A stretch of 64,000 bases of DNA from an uncultured Desulfobacter sp. (GTDB lineage: Bacteria > Desulfobacterota > Desulfobacteria > Desulfobacterales > Desulfobacteraceae), in assembly GCF_963666145.1 (NCBI RefSeq), contig NZ_OY762614.1, positions 806,001-870,000 of the forward strand. The letters are read 5' to 3'. The notes under the pieces were generated by a model. The model was given only the letters and a program-made list of their open reading frames with translations. It had not been told where the DNA came from and made no database searches. The position numbers and the translations under genes are program-made. The first letter of the stretch is position 1, and the number at the start of each line of letters is the position of its first letter. Positions 1 through 8,904 of the stretch are shown piece by piece.

Positions 1-2
1 CA

Positions 3-1112
3 TCCCTGGATACCATGGACGAACTTGCAGGCATCCTGGCCCATGAAATCGGCCATGCCGTGGGCAGACATGTATCCCAATCCATTGACCGGTCCAAACT
101 CGTGGCAACCGGCAGCATAGCCGGGATGATAGCGGGCATCCTTGTCGGTGCTGCAGGGGGCGGCTCAGAAGCGGGCCAGGCGCTGACCTACGGCTCCATC
201 GCCGCCGGGCAGTCGGCTATGCTGACCTATACCCGGGAAAATGAAACCGAAGCTGATCAAAAGGCGGTTCTTTTTCTCGAAAAAACAGGATATTCACCCC
301 AGGGAATACTGGACAGCTTGTTAAAAATCAGACAGGTCGATTACCAGGGGATTGAAAACATTCCCGACTACTTTAAAACCCATCCGGGCACGGCAACCCG
401 GGTCTCCCATTTATCCGGAATTCTGGCAGATTACAAGCCGCCTGCCAACAAGCCCGCACCACCGGAAAATTTTGACTACACTATGGTTAAGTACCGGGTA
501 ATCGGGCTTTACTCCGACCCTGACACCTATATTCCTAAAATTGAAATTGCCCTGAAAAATGACCCTGACAATGTGCCCCTCCACTATGGTTTAGGCCTTT
601 TATACGGCCGGGCTACACGAATAAATGAGGGAATTGAACAACTCAATCAAGCCCTGGCAAAAGATCCCTTTGAGCCCATGATCCTTTTGGAGTTGGGCCG
701 GCTTTACATCCGCGATACAGAATATACCCGAGCCATAACGCTTTTGGACAGTATGGCGGACGATGCGTTACTGGGAGACTGGGCCATTTATAACCGCTCT
801 ATTGCCCAAATCCAAATCGGAGACCTGCCGGCAGCCCAAAGGGGGCTTGAGCATGTCCTTGAAAGCGACAAATCCGGATTTGAAAGGGCCAACTACCATA
901 TGGCCGAAATCATGTCCAGACAGTCAAAACAGGCCCTGTCCAACTACTATCTGGGGGTCTATTACGCCCGAATTCATGACGAACAAAATGCGGTCCGCCA
1001 GCTGGAACGTGCCATAGACACCCTGGACGATGAACAAATGCGGGAAAAGGCCGAAAATGAGCTTTCGGATCTAAGAGGCAAGGGTAAAAAGCGGTTGCAA
1101 GGCAGCCGATGA
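3..1112 (+). CDS. M48 family metalloprotease with TPR repeats, BepA-like (5' partial)
   Basis: The frame is open from the window edge, so the true start lies upstream; the ATG at 15 is internal. The visible part opens with the zinc-protease motif HEIGH (HExxH) in the context LAHEIGHAVGRH. It is followed by a Gly/Ala-rich hydrophobic stretch, then ENETEADQKA, which supplies the third zinc ligand (ExxxD) of the M48 family. From about residue 175 onward the protein is helical and TPR-like (repeats such as LHYGLGLLYGRA and PMILLELGRLYIRDTEYTRAI). This is the layout of periplasmic BepA/YfgC proteases, which handle outer-membrane protein assembly and degradation. That role is inferred from the family. 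The missing N-terminus, with an expected signal peptide, cannot be checked. Confidence 0.85.
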   Translation, partial: SLDTMDELAGILAHEIGHAVGRHVSQSIDRSKLVATGSIAGMIAGILVGAAGGGSEAGQALTYGSIAAGQSAMLTYTRENETEADQKAVLFLEKTGYSPQGILDSLLKIRQVDYQGIENIPDYFKTHPGTATRVSHLSGILADYKPPANKPAPPENFDYTMVKYRVIGLYSDPDTYIPKIEIALKNDPDNVPLHYGLGLLYGRATRINEGIEQLNQALAKDPFEPMILLELGRLYIRDTEYTRAITLLDSMADDALLGDWAIYNRSIAQIQIGDLPAAQRGLEHVLESDKSGFERANYHMAEIMSRQSKQALSNYYLGVYYARIHDEQNAVRQLERAIDTLDDEQMREKAENELSDLRGKGKKRLQGSR

Positions 1113-1293
1113 TGTCCAGACATTCAAAACTGGGCATCATTTGAACACAGATCTTTATAGTCTATTTCAGATTCAATAAAAAAAATCATCTCTCCCCTTG
1201 AAACAAATAAGCCTGGACTTATAATATAATTCAAAGACAAAACAAAGTCTTTTGATAAAAAACACTAAAAATTTAAATATATGGGGAAATAAA

Positions 1294-1437
1294 ATGAGTA
1301 ATAAAAGAATCGAAGACTACGTCGAAAACGATCAGGAAAGAAACGAAGGCCATGTAGACACACGTCATTACAACTTTGAATGTGAAAATCCAGACAAAAA
1401 TCTCGGATGTGACCCCGGCATTGATGTAGCCGGTTAG
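1294..1437 (+). CDS. Small acidic hypothetical protein, 47 aa
   Basis: The product is a short hydrophilic peptide starting MSNKRIEDYVENDQERNEG, with two Cys residues near the C-terminus (FECENPDKNLGCDPG). An upstream in-frame ATG at 1252 exists, but the ATG at 1294 has a GGGGAAAT ribosome-binding sequence at suitable distance. It is followed 20 bases later by a strong rho-independent terminator, so it is probably a monocistronic small gene. No family was recognised and no function is proposed. Confidence 0.55.
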   Translation: MSNKRIEDYVENDQERNEGHVDTRHYNFECENPDKNLGCDPGIDVAG

Positions 1438-1458
1438 CAGGCTTAAGATCTAAATCCA

Positions 1459-1488
1459 AGGGCGGCCGGATGGCCGCCCTTTTTTTTT
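1459..1488 (+). terminator. Rho-independent terminator after the 47-aa gene
   Basis: A perfect 9-bp GC-rich stem (AGGGCGGCC / GGCCGCCCT) with a GGAT loop is followed by a run of eight or more T on the plus strand. On the minus strand there is no T-run, so it terminates rightward transcription only, before the convergent EF-G gene. Confidence 0.9.
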
Positions 1489-1540
1489 GCCACTCAGTGG
1501 CAAAACAGCTGAATCGCCAGACAGAAACGCGTAAATAAAA

Positions 1541-3574
1541 TCACACGGTATCAAAACTTTTAAACTGCATGGTAAAGGTGCCCCGGCCCTGGGTGGCGGA
1601 GCGAAGCGCTGTGGAATAGCCAAACATTTTTGACAGGGGAACCACGGATTTGATGACCTGGATGCCGGTTTTCGGGGTTATGGATTCCACCCGGCCGCCC
1701 CTGGCATTGAGGTCGGCAATGGCATCTCCCATATTGACATCCGGCACAAACACTTCCACATCCATGATGGGTTCAAGCAGACCCATTTTGGCATTTTTCA
1801 GCGCCTCTTTCACGGCCATGGCCGCACAGACCCCAAACCCAAGTTCCGATGATTTGCCTTCCTCACTGAATCCGTCAACCAGTACGATTTCAACATCCAC
1901 AATGGGATATCCTTTGAGGAATCCGCCCTCCAGACTTTCCCTGATCCCGGTCTCAATATTGGCAATATACTGGGGGGGAATTTTTTCTTCGGGGACAAGG
2001 GACTTGAAGGTAACGCCGCTGCCCCGGCCCAGGGGATTGAGTTCCACCGTGACATTGGCAAAATGGGATTTGCCCTGGATCTCCCGGTCGAATACGGCCT
2101 GCCCGGTTGCAGGGGCGGTAACAATTTCCCGGTACACCACCTGGGGTTTGCCCACATTCACACTGGTATTAAATTCCTTGACCATTCTTGAAATAATAAT
2201 TTCAAGATGAAGCTCGCCCATGCCTGACAAGATGGTCTGCCCGGTCTCATCATCTTTGCTCACCTTAAGGGTGGGATCCTCAATCATGAATTTGTCCAGG
2301 ACATCATCAAGCTTTTCCTGGTCTGCATGGGTTTTGGGCTCAATGGCAATGGAGATAACCGGCAGTGCGTATTCCATTTTTTCAAGCAATACCGGGTGGT
2401 CCGAACTGCAGAGGGTATCGCCGGTTCCGGAATTTTTAAGGCCCACAATACCCACAATATCACCGGCTGAGGCTTCATCCATGCGTTCACGCTTGTTGGC
2501 GTGCATCCGCAAAATTCTGGATAATTTTTCTTTGCGCTTCAGGGTCGGATTATACACATCTGCACCCGAAGCAATCTTTCCCGAATAGATCCGGGCAAAG
2601 GAAAGCTTGCGCCCTTCGATCATGGAAACCTTAAAAATAAGTGCTGCCAGCGGCCCATTTTTTTCCGGTTTAAATTCAACAATCTCCTCGGTTTCAGGAT
2701 GTTCACCCTTAACCGGAGGAACGTCTTTAGGGCTTGGCAGATAATAGTCAATGGCGTCCAGAAGCGGCTGAACCCCTTTGTTTCTCAGAGCAGATCCGCA
2801 CAGCACAGGCACCATATCCCGGCGGATGGTTGCCGCCCGGATGGCCGCGCGAAGCTCATCCACGGAGATCTCCTCTTCGCCCAGGTACTTTTCCATGATC
2901 CCATCATCAAGCTCGGACACTGCTTCCAGCAATTTATCCCGATATTCTTCGGCCAGATCCAAAAACTCATCTTCAATGGGACCAGCGGTGTATTCGGCGC
3001 CCAGGCTTTCATCATTCCAGGCAATCTGCTCCATGGTTAAAAGATCAATAACCCCCTGAAATCGGTCCTCGGCACCGATGGGGACCTGGAGCATCACAGG
3101 ATTGGCCGACAGTTTTTCTCTGATGGAGTCACAGGCAGCAAAAAAATCCGCACCCGTACGGTCCATTTTATTGATAAATGCCATTCTCGGGACTTTATAC
3201 CGGTCGGCCTGGCGCCAGACCGTTTCAGACTGGGGTTCCACGCCGCCTACGGCACAAAACACCCCAATGGCCCCGTCCAGAACCCGCAACGCCCGTTCCA
3301 CCTCCACGGTGAAATCCACATGGCCCGGGGTGTCGATAATTTGAATGGTGGCATCTTTCCACTGGCAATACGTGACGGCCGAGGTAATGGTAATCCCCCG
3401 GTCCTGCTCATCCTGCATCCAGTCCATGGTGGCCTCGCCGTCATGGACTTCTCCTATCTTATGGGATCTACCCGTGTAATAGAGAATGCGCTCTGTCACC
3501 GTGGTCTTGCCCGCGTCAATGTGGGCCATGATCCCGATATTCCGGATCTTTGCTATATTTTTTGGCTTACTCAT
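1541..3574 (-). CDS. fusA: Translation elongation factor G
   Basis: This 677-residue translational GTPase catalyses ribosomal translocation in the cytoplasm. All G motifs are visible: G1 AHIDAGKTT (17-25), G2 DRGITIT (58-64), G3 DTPGH (81-85) and G4 NKMD (135-138). Domains II-V follow, ending in FTMQFKSF. Length is close to the usual 690-700 residues. It stands alone, without rpsL, rpsG or tuf neighbours, so it may be a second EF-G copy outside the str operon; that is inference. The start ATG at 3574 has only a weak ribosome-binding site. Confidence 0.95.
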   Translation of the reverse strand: MSKPKNIAKIRNIGIMAHIDAGKTTVTERILYYTGRSHKIGEVHDGEATMDWMQDEQDRGITITSAVTYCQWKDATIQIIDTPGHVDFTVEVERALRVLDGAIGVFCAVGGVEPQSETVWRQADRYKVPRMAFINKMDRTGADFFAACDSIREKLSANPVMLQVPIGAEDRFQGVIDLLTMEQIAWNDESLGAEYTAGPIEDEFLDLAEEYRDKLLEAVSELDDGIMEKYLGEEEISVDELRAAIRAATIRRDMVPVLCGSALRNKGVQPLLDAIDYYLPSPKDVPPVKGEHPETEEIVEFKPEKNGPLAALIFKVSMIEGRKLSFARIYSGKIASGADVYNPTLKRKEKLSRILRMHANKRERMDEASAGDIVGIVGLKNSGTGDTLCSSDHPVLLEKMEYALPVISIAIEPKTHADQEKLDDVLDKFMIEDPTLKVSKDDETGQTILSGMGELHLEIIISRMVKEFNTSVNVGKPQVVYREIVTAPATGQAVFDREIQGKSHFANVTVELNPLGRGSGVTFKSLVPEEKIPPQYIANIETGIRESLEGGFLKGYPIVDVEIVLVDGFSEEGKSSELGFGVCAAMAVKEALKNAKMGLLEPIMDVEVFVPDVNMGDAIADLNARGGRVESITPKTGIQVIKSVVPLSKMFGYSTALRSATQGRGTFTMQFKSFDTV

Positions 3575-3697
3575 GGGTATCGAATCTCTATATAATATTG
3601 AGCTTACTAATCAGCATAGTGTGATACAGTATTGCCCTTGGGGTGTCAAGAAAATAGCTTGCAAAACCCCGCCCGGTTTAATAGAATTATCGTTCTG

Positions 3698-3725
3698 ATG
3701 CAAATCTGTGTGAGATTTGCATTTT
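3698..3725 (+). other. Perfect hairpin upstream of the DUF1992 gene
   Basis: ATGCAAATCT and AGATTTGCAT form a perfect 10-bp stem with a GTGTG loop, followed by TTTGC. It lies in the divergent gap between fusA and the next gene. The T-run is too short for a confident terminator call; it could be an attenuator or protein-binding site. Confidence 0.35.
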
Positions 3726-3785
3726 GCAGCGCCCGTCCATCGGGGCGTCCATAAACACTTAATTATATTGTGGTTCATCTGTTAT

Positions 3786-4157
3786 ATGATTCCCGGATTT
3801 GAGGCCATAGTTGAGGAACGTATCAAAGCCGCCCAGAAACAAGGACGCTTTGAAAATCTTGAAGGCAAGGGAAAACCCCTGGTCTTTGAGGAGAGCTCTG
3901 TGCCCAATGAACTTCGCCTGGCCCATAAAATTTTAAAAAATGCCGGTTTTTTGCCCCCGGAAGTTGAAATCAGAAAACAGATGAATACTATTCAGGAGCT
4001 TATGGACCATACCGGCCAGACACCTGCCGATCAGACAAAGCTGCACAAAAAACTAAACTACCTGATGGCCAAACTTGACGCGGTCCGCTCAACCGGACCC
4101 GGAAGTACGCTGGCACGGGACCAGTACAGAACTTCATTATTGAGAAAAGTCAAATGA
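3786..4157 (+). CDS. DUF1992 protein (DnaJ homologue subfamily C member 28 type, YhdN-like)
   Basis: The 123-residue product begins MIPGFEAIVEERIKAAQKQG and contains the conserved DUF1992 block (GRFENLEGKGKPL) followed by NELRLAHKILKNAGFLPPEVE. The family is conserved in bacteria and in DNAJC28, but its biochemical role is unknown. The longer frame from 3717 is rejected because family similarity begins at the ATG at 3786. The stop overlaps the next start by 4 bp (ATGA), so the two genes are translationally coupled. Confidence 0.85.
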   Translation: MIPGFEAIVEERIKAAQKQGRFENLEGKGKPLVFEESSVPNELRLAHKILKNAGFLPPEVEIRKQMNTIQELMDHTGQTPADQTKLHKKLNYLMAKLDAVRSTGPGSTLARDQYRTSLLRKVK

Positions 4158-4645
4158 GCATACGAAAAAAAGACAAAGACGGCGTATTTAAGAATATTTT
4201 TGTTGCCTACTTCATCCTGTTGCTCCACGTATTTCTTCTGGCCGGCATCGGCCTTTCCGTGGTGCTGTTCAAGGGTGTTTATCACTATCTGCCATGGATT
4301 ATGGCCGGCATTGCCATCCTGGTACTTGCCATTGCCTGGATCATTTACGCCAGAATGAGAGCGACCTCTTCTTCTTTGAGCCAGGTGCTCGGCACCCCGG
4401 AATTTCAGGACAGGGCGGTCGAAATACGACTGCTCGGCGGTCTTGCAACCTTTGAAATCAAAGCCAAAGAACAGCCTCTGCTGCCCAACCACACAGGCCT
4501 TTCCAGCTATTCGAACGCCCAGCTCATCGAAAGTGCAGAAGACAGGGCCGAACGTAAATTGCTTGAACTCAACGCGCTTTATGAAAAGGATCTGATCACC
4601 GAAAAGGAGTTCGAAAAAGCACGCCGGAGCATCATCCAGGGCTGA
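4154..4645 (+). CDS. Inner-membrane protein with C-terminal SHOCT-like domain
   Basis: Two hydrophobic helices (about residues 15-40 and 46-65) are followed by a soluble region and a C-terminal segment (LNALYEKDLITEKEFEKARR). That segment fits the SHOCT short helical-hairpin pattern, often found on membrane-associated or oligomerising proteins. It overlaps the DUF1992 gene by 4 bp and lies 29 bp before ddl, so it is part of the same plus-strand run. Function is unknown. Confidence 0.7.
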   Translation: MSIRKKDKDGVFKNIFVAYFILLLHVFLLAGIGLSVVLFKGVYHYLPWIMAGIAILVLAIAWIIYARMRATSSSLSQVLGTPEFQDRAVEIRLLGGLATFEIKAKEQPLLPNHTGLSSYSNAQLIESAEDRAERKLLELNALYEKDLITEKEFEKARRSIIQG

Positions 4646-4674
4646 TCGTACCATCAAGACCAAAGGAGAGGTGT

Positions 4675-5634
4675 ATGAAAAAAATCAGGCTGGCCCTGTT
4701 ATCGGGCGGTGTGTCCACAGAGCGGGAAGTGTCCTTAAACAGCGGGGATCAGGTATTTGAAGCCCTTGATAAAGAGAAGTACGACATCAAACGGTATGAT
4801 CCCAAATTTGATCTGGCAAAACTTGTAACCGATGCACCGGATATTGATGCGGCCCTGATTATCCTCCATGGACCTTTTGGGGAAGACGGCACGGTTCAAG
4901 GCCTTTTGGATCTGTTGAACATCCCCTATCAAGGGGCAGGAGTTCTGGGATCGGCCGTTGCCATGAACAAACTAATCGCCAAAAGACTCTACAGCCAGGC
5001 AGGGATTCCCACCCCTGATTACTTATCCATCTGCACCCATAACCCTGTACCGGACCCGGACAAGTTAAAAGCCCTCGGACTGCCCATCGTGGTCAAGCCG
5101 GTCTGCGCAGGGTCCTCGGTGGGCATGAGCATTGTATACGATGAAAAAAATCTGCCCCAGGCCATTAAAAAAGGGTTTGAAAACGATGATGCCCTGATTC
5201 TGGAAAAATATATCAAGGGCATTGAACTGACCTGCGGGGTGCTGGGAAACCAGGACCCGGAAGCGCTGCCCGTCATTGAAATAGTTCCCGGTGAAGGCCA
5301 TGAATTTTTTGATTACCATGCCAAATACACGGCAGGGGCAACCCATGAAATCTGCCCGGCCCGCATTGATGAAAAGACCACACGCAAGGTACAGGAATTA
5401 GCCGTTCAAGCCCACAATGCACTGTTTCTTAAAGGCTATTCCAGAACAGACATGCTGCTTTTGGACGGTGAGCTGCATGTCCTTGAAACCAACACCATCC
5501 CCGGCATGACTGCCACCAGTCTTTACCCCCAGTCCGCCACCAAGGCGGGCTATGAATTTGGAGCCCTGATGGACAAACTCATCGAACTTGCCATAGAAGA
5601 GAATAAAAGAACGAATTTAAGGAGAGCCCAATGA
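4675..5634 (+). CDS. ddl: D-alanine--D-alanine ligase
   Basis: This 319-residue ATP-grasp enzyme joins two D-alanines for peptidoglycan precursor synthesis in the cytoplasm. The N-terminus has the family signature GGVSTEREVSLNSG. HGPFGEDGTVQGLLDLL (residues 64-80), the ATP-grasp block KPVCAGSSVGMS, and the C-terminal LHVLETNTIPGMTATSL are all characteristic of Ddl. A strong AAGGAGAGG site precedes the ATG. It overlaps purD-purE by 4 bp (ATGA), giving an unusual cell-wall/purine coupling. Confidence 0.95.
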   Translation: MKKIRLALLSGGVSTEREVSLNSGDQVFEALDKEKYDIKRYDPKFDLAKLVTDAPDIDAALIILHGPFGEDGTVQGLLDLLNIPYQGAGVLGSAVAMNKLIAKRLYSQAGIPTPDYLSICTHNPVPDPDKLKALGLPIVVKPVCAGSSVGMSIVYDEKNLPQAIKKGFENDDALILEKYIKGIELTCGVLGNQDPEALPVIEIVPGEGHEFFDYHAKYTAGATHEICPARIDEKTTRKVQELAVQAHNALFLKGYSRTDMLLLDGELHVLETNTIPGMTATSLYPQSATKAGYEFGALMDKLIELAIEENKRTNLRRAQ

Positions 5635-7394
5635 AGATCCTTGTAGTCGGCAGCGGCGGCCGGGAGCATACCCTGGTCTGGAAAATTGCCCAAAGCCCAC
5701 TTGCAGATAAAATATACTGTGCCCCGGGAAATGCAGGTACTGCAACCCTGGCCAAAAATGTAAATATCAGCGCCGAAGACGTTGACGGCCTGGCCGCATT
5801 TGCCGAAAAGAACCAGATTGATTTGACGGTTGTGGGGCCAGAAGGACCTCTGGTGGCAGGTATTGCCGATGTTTTTGAAAAAAAGGGACTTCCCGTGTTC
5901 GGGCCGTCGGGCGCTGCCGCACAGCTTGAAGGCTCCAAGGTATTTTCCAAAAACCATATGCTCAAATACGGCATTCCCTGTGCAGCAGGCAAAGCCTTTA
6001 CCGATCCCGGGCGGGCCAAACTCTACGCCAAAGCGCTGGGTGCCCCCTGCGTGGTCAAGGCGGACGGCCTGGCTGCAGGCAAGGGCGTCATTGTCTGTTC
6101 AACCCTTGACGAGGCAAATACCGCCATTGACGACATGCTGGAAGACAATAAATTTGGTGATGCCGGTGCCGTGGTGGTGGTGGAAGAGTGTCTCCAGGGC
6201 GAAGAAGCCTCTTTTATCGTACTGACGGACGGAAATACCGTGCTTGCCCTGCCTGAATCCCAGGACCACAAGCGCATATTCGACGATGACAAAGGACCCA
6301 ATACCGGCGGTATGGGAGCCTACTCTCCGGCCCCGGTGCTGGATCACCTGCTGCGCACAAAGGCCATGGAAGAGGTGATGATTCCGGCGGTGAAAGGCAT
6401 GGCCAAGGAAGGCACACCTTTTAAAGGGGTGCTCTATGCCGGACTCATGGTGGACAAGGATACGATCAAGGTGCTGGAATTCAACACCCGCCTGGGTGAC
6501 CCTGAAACCCAGCCCATTCTCATGCGCCTGAAAAATGATCTGGTGCCGTTGATGGAAGCCTGCTGTAACGGCACACTGCACAACCATAAAATCAAGATTG
6601 ATCCACGGGCTGCCATGTGTGTGGTGATTGCCGCCGGCGGATACCCGGGATCATACGAGAAGGGCCATGAAATCACAGGGCTGGATCAGGCCAACGCAGT
6701 CAAAGATACCGTGGTATTCCACGCCGGTACGGCCATGGACAACGGCAAGGTTGTGGCATCCGGCGGCCGGGTGCTTGGGGTGACATCCCTGGGCGATACG
6801 GTACAAGATGCCATCAACACGGCCTATGAAGCTTGTGGCAAAATTGATTTCAAGGACTGTTTTAAAAGACGAGATATCGGCGCTAAGGCCTTAAAGCGCA
6901 TGGCCATTGCGCCCCAGGTGGGTGTGATCATGGGATCGGACTCTGATTTTCCGGTGATGCAAAAGGCACTGGTCATGCTCAAAAAATTCGACATCCCCTA
7001 TTATGTGACCGTGGCTTCGGCCCACAGAACCCCTGAAAAAGCGGTACAGCTTGCCACCCAGGCCCGGGAACAGGGCGTGAAAGTGCTTATCTGTGGCGCA
7101 GGACATGCGGCGCACCTGGCCGGAGTCATTGCCGCCCACACCACCCTGCCCGTTTTAGGTGTTCCCATTGACTCCAGTGCGCTGCAAGGTATGGATGCAC
7201 TTTTGGCAACGGTTCAGATGCCTCCCGGCATCCCGGTGTCCACCATGGCCATCGGTAAATCCGGTGCCCAGAATGCGGGGATCACGGCAGCCCAGATCAT
7301 TGGGGTATCAGATCCTGTGGTGGCCGAAAAACTGGCTGCGTTTAAAAAAGAGATGGCTGACAATGTGGCCCAAAAGGCAGAATCCTTTGCATAA
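5631..7394 (+). CDS. purD: PurD-PurE fusion: GAR synthetase plus N5-CAIR mutase
   Basis: This single 587-residue frame holds two enzymes of de novo purine synthesis. Residues 1 to about 423 are phosphoribosylamine-glycine ligase (PurD): GSGGREHTLVWK at the N-terminus, the ATP-grasp segment KADGLAAGKGVIV, and NTRLGDPETQP. Residues about 428-587 are PurE: VGVIMGSDSDFPVM, the class-I SAHRTPE motif, GAGHAAHLAGVIAA, and MPPGIPVSTMAIG. No stop codon or frameshift separates them. In most bacteria purE neighbours purK and purD is separate; no purK is nearby. The start overlaps ddl by 4 bp. Confidence 0.93.
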   Translation: MKILVVGSGGREHTLVWKIAQSPLADKIYCAPGNAGTATLAKNVNISAEDVDGLAAFAEKNQIDLTVVGPEGPLVAGIADVFEKKGLPVFGPSGAAAQLEGSKVFSKNHMLKYGIPCAAGKAFTDPGRAKLYAKALGAPCVVKADGLAAGKGVIVCSTLDEANTAIDDMLEDNKFGDAGAVVVVEECLQGEEASFIVLTDGNTVLALPESQDHKRIFDDDKGPNTGGMGAYSPAPVLDHLLRTKAMEEVMIPAVKGMAKEGTPFKGVLYAGLMVDKDTIKVLEFNTRLGDPETQPILMRLKNDLVPLMEACCNGTLHNHKIKIDPRAAMCVVIAAGGYPGSYEKGHEITGLDQANAVKDTVVFHAGTAMDNGKVVASGGRVLGVTSLGDTVQDAINTAYEACGKIDFKDCFKRRDIGAKALKRMAIAPQVGVIMGSDSDFPVMQKALVMLKKFDIPYYVTVASAHRTPEKAVQLATQAREQGVKVLICGAGHAAHLAGVIAAHTTLPVLGVPIDSSALQGMDALLATVQMPPGIPVSTMAIGKSGAQNAGITAAQIIGVSDPVVAEKLAAFKKEMADNVAQKAESFA

Positions 7395-7426
7395 AAAGTG
7401 TGTAGCCAGAGTTTAAGCGTTAAAAA

Positions 7427-8068
7427 ATGAGTCAATACAAAATCATCCGAGTGGACAGAGACCACCCGGATACCCAGATCATACACCAGGCCGCCGGTAT
7501 ACTCGACACCGGCGGCCTGGTGATTTTTCCTGCGGCCTGCCTTTATGGTGTGGCGGCCAATGCCCTGTCCGCCGATGCCGTTGAAAAGGTATTCCAACTC
7601 AAACAGCGTCCCCGCCACAACCCCATTTTAGTGTTGATAAAAAATAGGGCCCAGCTTGACGGGCTTGTGGCAACAATTCCGGACGCGGCCCGGATACTTA
7701 TGGATAAGCTCTGGCCCGGCGGTCTGACAATAGTCTTTGAGGCGGCCCATCGTGTGAACCCCAAACTTACGGCAGGAAAAGAGAAATTAGGCATTCGTCT
7801 GCCCAGACATCCGGTAGCCCAAGCGTTGGTCAACAGCGTAGATTTTCCTGTCACCGGCACCAGTGCCAACCTGTCCGGCCGGCCCGGCTGCACCCGGACC
7901 GCTATGCTCAGCCCTGAAATTATACAAAAATCAGACCTGGTGCTGGACGCAGGTCTGGTTCAAGGCGGGGTCGGTTCAACGGTGGTGGATGTCACCTGCA
8001 CCCCCCCAAAAATCCTTCGCCAGGGCGCGGTTCCCGCCGCAGACATTTATGCCTGCCTGAAAGGGTGA
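7427..8068 (+). CDS. tsaC: L-threonylcarbamoyladenylate synthase, YrdC/Sua5 type
   Basis: The 213-residue product is a single YrdC domain. This enzyme makes threonylcarbamoyl-AMP from threonine, bicarbonate and ATP for the t6A modification of tRNAs reading ANN codons. Supporting segments are the substrate loop FPAACLYGVAANAL, the basic FQLKQRPRHNPILV, and VTGTSANLSG. The C-terminal Sua5 domain is absent, so it is the short TsaC form. YciO-type paralogues cannot be excluded, so the symbol is provisional. It lies 32 bp after purD-purE. Confidence 0.85.
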   Translation: MSQYKIIRVDRDHPDTQIIHQAAGILDTGGLVIFPAACLYGVAANALSADAVEKVFQLKQRPRHNPILVLIKNRAQLDGLVATIPDAARILMDKLWPGGLTIVFEAAHRVNPKLTAGKEKLGIRLPRHPVAQALVNSVDFPVTGTSANLSGRPGCTRTAMLSPEIIQKSDLVLDAGLVQGGVGSTVVDVTCTPPKILRQGAVPAADIYACLKG

Positions 8069-8083
8069 ATAAACACCCAGAAC

Positions 8084-8629
8084 CTACCGTTTACGCCCCC
8101 TTAAAAATCCAAACCCTGCGCCAAAAAGTCCGCCTGCCAGGTGCCCAAAGTGGGAAATATGATCCTCTTTAAAAATTTGGGTCAATTCAGATCCGATATA
8201 AATCACGGCCACCACCATAAATGCCAGGGGAATTTCACCGTTTCTAAAATTTGAAAAGGAGCTGAGCAGAATCATCATAAATACCAGCCCGCTGCCCCCC
8301 ACAAGAGACGTATGAAACACCGCAGCACTTATCAATGCCGTTGCCGCAGCCGTTATCACCATCATTTCAAAGATCAGCCATGACCCGTATTTCTCCTCCA
8401 GAAGCGGGCCGAGCAAAAGGATCATGATCAGGTTTCCCTTAAAATGGGTCCAGCCGGCATGGGCCAGGACATATGTAAACAGCCTGATATAAAACTCAGG
8501 ATCAGAAAACGCCGGCCGGGACGGAGAGGCCAGACTCATCCCCAAAAAATTTGAGACCGGCAGAGCAAGACAGAGCAGCGCCAGCAAGGCATAGGTCAAG
8601 ACCACAGGTGAATTGTATCTGATTTTCAT
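8084..8629 (-). CDS. Rhomboid family intramembrane serine protease
   Basis: This 181-residue membrane protein has about six hydrophobic helices. The rhomboid features are HFKGN (H62, N66) in TM2, the catalytic serine in GGSG (S113), and the catalytic histidine in GHLAGG (H163). Family members cleave transmembrane substrates within the lipid bilayer; no substrate is suggested here. It is convergent with the tsaC gene, 15 bp away, and appears monocistronic. Confidence 0.88.
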   Translation of the reverse strand: MKIRYNSPVVLTYALLALLCLALPVSNFLGMSLASPSRPAFSDPEFYIRLFTYVLAHAGWTHFKGNLIMILLLGPLLEEKYGSWLIFEMMVITAAATALISAAVFHTSLVGGSGLVFMMILLSSFSNFRNGEIPLAFMVVAVIYIGSELTQIFKEDHISHFGHLAGGLFGAGFGFLRGRKR

Positions 8630-8803
8630 AGACCCCCCAAAAATGAAGAAACCGCCATGGGCTGACCTGATCTACCAACACCCAGGCTCAGCCCACAAAA
8701 AAAATTGAAAAATCCGTGTAGATTGTACACACTTTCTTTTTTTAAAAAAATACGGACAAAAGATCAGAACATCAAGCGCCTTACTTTATATCCGGCCCGG
8801 TTC

Positions 8804-8841
8804 AATGGGTCAAGACGGCACAGGATCGGTTATGACCCATT
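8804..8841. repeat. 9-bp inverted repeat upstream of the Cys-rich lipoprotein
   Basis: AATGGGTCA and TGACCCATT are perfect inverted arms separated by 20 bases. They lie in the divergent gap between the rhomboid and lipoprotein genes and could be an operator or RNA hairpin. No regulator is suggested. Confidence 0.4.
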
Positions 8842-8904
8842 AAGACGGGTTGCGAAGCATTGGTTTGTAGGATATACTTGATAAATATACAAAAAAGAGA
8901 GGTT

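Noticed and set aside
1650..2588. Long plus-strand frames antisense to EF-G
   Set aside because: They are composition shadows of fusA on the opposite strand, with no sites or family content.
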